A stretch of DNA of 43,750 nucleotides from Clostridia bacterium. GTDB taxonomy: Bacteria > Bacillota > Clostridia > Christensenellales > Borkfalkiaceae. Of this stretch, positions 42,161 to 43,750 are shown piece after piece (within the stretch, counting starts at the first letter, position 1; the number at the start of each line of letters is the position of its first letter). A model generated the notes under the pieces. That model saw only the letters and a program-made list of their open reading frames with translations. It searched no databases and was not told the origin of the DNA. A program made the translations under genes and the position numbers. Location of the stretch: assembly GCA_900769565.1 (NCBI GenBank), contig CAAGHC010000078.1, positions 1-43,750 of the forward strand. Reading direction: 5' to 3'.

Positions 42161-43249
42161 CTATAAACTTAATAAAAGTCCTATTCCAACTATTAGCGCC
42201 AACCCACCAAGCACCGTAAAAAGCACCTTCCAAGGCGATTTTGGCGTTTTACCCGTAACTTTACCCGTACTGCCGTTAACGTAAAAATTATAAAGTTTTT
42301 TACGATAATTAAAATTGCCTACGTATACGGGTAACATTACGTATTTATACGTAACCGAATTATGCGAAGTGGAAACGTTTAAATACTGTAATCTATCGTA
42401 TACATATTTTGATAATATGTTACGCCTAATAACGGTGTCCATTCGGGTTTTTGCCTGCCCCCAACACTCGGTCAAGTCGTTGTCGTAGTGATAAGCCATA
42501 AAGCCCAAAAGATACTTTTCTTCGTAAACTTTGCCATCGTTGGTCTGATATGGGGATACTTTATCTAGTTTTCTCTGGTCAAATTTATTACCGGCTGTTA
42601 TTAAAACGTCGTCAAACGAGTCACAATGCGTGCCTGCAATGTTTCGCCAAACAACGTACGTTTGAACGCGCTTGTTTTTACCCGAACCTACCACTCTAGT
42701 ACGGGTATTACCTATAACACCGTTGTAATATGAAACCGTACCGCTATCGAACGTAAAACATGGAGTATATACACCGTTTAGATTTTCAGCCCTTAAGTTC
42801 TTCTTAAAACCTTTAGGCGCAAAAAAACGTTTTTTTGCCCAGGCCTTACTTAAACTTAACGCCTTTTCACCACCAAACGCAAAAGGAATGAGCGCGTTTG
42901 GCTTTAACCCCGCAAGCTCATCCGTTTTCTTTACGTGCGCCGTTCCACAAAACGGACACGTCTTGGTTGTTTCGCCGTTTTTCAAAACAACTTTTGCATT
43001 ACAATTTTCGCAAGCAAAAACGACGGCCTCGTCAGTCGTCCATTCCCTATCCTTGCTAAAACCTACAGAAATGTCAAGTTCTTCTGCAATGGTATCTGTA
43101 GCGAAATCAACCTTACTACCACAATGTGGACAAATTAACGTTTGAGTTTCGGGGTCAAATAGCATGTTTGAGCCACACTCATTACACTTTACACTCTCGG
43201 TGTCTACTTGCTTATTTTCGGTCGTTTCGTTATTATACTTTTCGTTCAT
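42161..43249 (-). CDS. Double zinc-ribbon membrane-anchored protein (TFIIB-type zinc ribbon family)
   Basis: A 362-residue protein with two zinc ribbons: C22/C25...C40/C43 and C80/C83...C98/C101 (CPFCG). A large central domain (about 115-330) and one C-terminal TM helix (about 340-361) follow. Similar proteins are common in Firmicutes and are named 'TFIIB-type zinc ribbon-containing', though they are not general transcription factors. Function is unknown. Only 3 bp separate it from the DUF1858 gene upstream, so the two share a transcript. Confidence 0.85.
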   Translation of the reverse strand: MNEKYNNETTENKQVDTESVKCNECGSNMLFDPETQTLICPHCGSKVDFATDTIAEELDISVGFSKDREWTTDEAVVFACENCNAKVVLKNGETTKTCPFCGTAHVKKTDELAGLKPNALIPFAFGGEKALSLSKAWAKKRFFAPKGFKKNLRAENLNGVYTPCFTFDSGTVSYYNGVIGNTRTRVVGSGKNKRVQTYVVWRNIAGTHCDSFDDVLITAGNKFDQRKLDKVSPYQTNDGKVYEEKYLLGFMAYHYDNDLTECWGQAKTRMDTVIRRNILSKYVYDRLQYLNVSTSHNSVTYKYVMLPVYVGNFNYRKKLYNFYVNGSTGKVTGKTPKSPWKVLFTVLGGLALIVGIGLLLSL

Positions 43250-43252
43250 AAT

Positions 43253-43450
43253 TTAGTCTTCGAAGTCGTTTAATTCTTCAAGCATCTTCTTAAGGTCTGC
43301 ACCGTGAACGTCAGCAGCCTCACCAACGGTTTCACCGTGTGCAAGCGCACAACCAAGACAATGCATTCCGTGTGACATTAAAATGTCGCCAGCCTTGGGA
43401 TTGATTTGAATAGCTTCGAAAATAGTAGTGTTTTCAGTAATTTTTGCCAT
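43253..43450 (-). CDS. DUF1858 disulfide-type redox domain protein
   Basis: A 65-residue protein with a CXXC-type pair (C31, C34 in GMHCLGCALA), the pattern of the DUF1858/hybrid-cluster-associated disulfide redox family. The ATG at 43450 was chosen because AAGGAGA lies 6 nt upstream; a longer frame to 43528 would include promoter DNA. It precedes the zinc-ribbon gene. The family is small, often linked to anaerobic redox or metal proteins, but has no proven role. Confidence 0.88.
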   Translation of the reverse strand: MAKITENTTIFEAIQINPKAGDILMSHGMHCLGCALAHGETVGEAADVHGADLKKMLEELNDFED

Positions 43451-43499
43451 GTTTATTCTCCTTTTTAAGCGTAATATTTCGCTAAATATATTCTTATAT

Positions 43500-43528
43500 A
43501 TTATATAGGCTTTTAATGAATAAGTCAA
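43500..43528 (-). promoter_or_regulatory. Sigma-A promoter for the DUF1858/zinc-ribbon operon
   Basis: On the minus strand TTGACT (43523-43528) and a perfect TATAAT (43500-43505) are separated by 17 bp. Confidence 0.85.
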
Positions 43529-43592
43529 TCATTTTATAAAAAACTAATTTAAATAAAGGTTAAAACTGAATATAAAAAACTGATAAACAAAC

Positions 43593-43750
43593 GACTGCGT
43601 CCGAACTAGAGCCCGTTCTGCTAAACCCACTCCAAAAGTAAAAGGGCTACCTTTCGGTGCCCTTGATTAAACTTTAATTAATTATTCCCTACTCTTAACT
43701 TGGCGGGTGATGAGAAACATCTCCGCTATCGCTACGATGGACTGCGTCCG
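43593..43750. repeat. Hairpin-rich non-coding element bounded by an 11-bp direct repeat
   Basis: GACTGCGTCCG occurs at 43593-43603 and again at 43740-43750, a period of 147 bp, and the window ends in the second copy. Between them are hairpins: GAAC/GTTC (43603-43618), AAGGGC-ACC / GGT-GCCCTT with TTTC loop (43642-43664), GCGG-GATG / CATC-CCGC (43703-43726) and ATCG/CGAT (43728-43738). On the minus strand the 43642-43664 hairpin has a GAAA loop and is followed by TTTTACTTTT, so it could also end a transcript. No open reading frame, tRNA or known RNA was recognised. It may be an interspersed repeat or a structured RNA. The rest of the 43451-43592 gap holds only the promoter and AT-rich DNA. Confidence 0.5.

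Noticed and set aside
43451..43528. Longer DUF1858 start at 43528
   Set aside because: It would cover the -10 and ribosome-binding site; the ATG at 43450 has AAGGAGA at the right distance and gives the usual family length.
43637..43670. T-box antiterminator
   Set aside because: The hairpin lacks the conserved T-box AGGGUGGUACCGCG-like sequence, and no stem I or aminoacyl-tRNA synthetase gene follows.
43680..43750. Short matches to 5S rRNA (AAGAGTAGGGAA on the minus strand) and to the 3' part of RNase P RNA (GGTGATGAG...TACGATGG on the plus strand)
   Set aside because: Only 8-12 bases match in each case; the rest of those RNAs, including the GAGGAAAGTCC core of RNase P, is not present, and the surrounding pairing does not fit.
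1..43750. CRISPR array, prophage, insertion sequence or toxin-antitoxin
   Set aside because: No regularly spaced repeats, transposase, integrase, phage structural genes or small overlapping toxin-type gene pairs were found.

Overview
This 43.75 kb window looks like ordinary chromosome from an AT-rich member of the Bacillota, most likely an uncultured anaerobic gut-type Clostridia lineage. That placement is inferred from gene content: RNase J, WhiA, HemZ, a bifunctional Rel protein, TrmR/TrhP tRNA-modification genes, L27 with the Firmicutes-type N-terminal extension, a GGGtGRT-protein/NifU-like pair, PPi-dependent phosphofructokinase and a DUF1858 redox protein. Promoters are of the sigma-A type (TTGACA/TATAAT, about 17-bp spacer), and genes are usually closed by strong hairpin-plus-T terminators. 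No tRNA, rRNA, CRISPR array, prophage or transposase gene was seen.

Layout, left to right. At 1-3.74 kb (minus strand) RNase J is followed by trmR and trhP, a wobble-uridine modification pair. At 3.95-6.2 kb (plus) lie serC-serA of serine biosynthesis. At 6.3-8.3 kb (plus) a radical-SAM protein and a DUF4130 protein form an uncharacterised DNA modification/repair pair, followed by an AEC-family transporter. At 9.4-13.5 kb (minus) come a Gfo/Idh/MocA oxidoreductase and an SDR, then an AraC regulator and a MATE exporter. At 13.6-15.3 kb (minus) is the GGGtGRT protein with a NifU-like scaffold. At 15.4-17 kb (minus) lie an OGG-type glycosylase and L27/L21. At 17.2-18.8 kb (plus) are a small helical protein and a sialidase-fold protein.

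From 18.9 to 27.4 kb (minus) runs murB-PHP-whiA-dnaE-pfkA-pfp, in which two phosphofructokinases of different phosphoryl-donor type are adjacent. From 27.5 to 33.1 kb (minus) is an orphan solute-binding-like protein and then the conserved rpsO-pnp-ylxY-like-M16 protease block. From 33.3 to 42.0 kb (minus) is a secD-secF-recJ-rel-MBL-hemZ block covering protein export, DNA repair, the stringent response and a radical-SAM enzyme. From 42.2 to 43.45 kb (minus) a membrane-anchored double zinc-ribbon protein is preceded by a DUF1858 protein. The last 160 bp are a non-coding, hairpin-rich element bounded by an 11-bp direct repeat.

The points most worth following are: SecD and SecF that appear to lack the conserved proton-relay aspartates; the radical-SAM/DUF4130 pair; the GGGtGRT/NifU-like pair; L27 keeping a cleavable-looking leader while the Prp protease gene is missing from its usual place; the absence of rapZ and yvcK from the whiA block; and the unidentified element at the right end.
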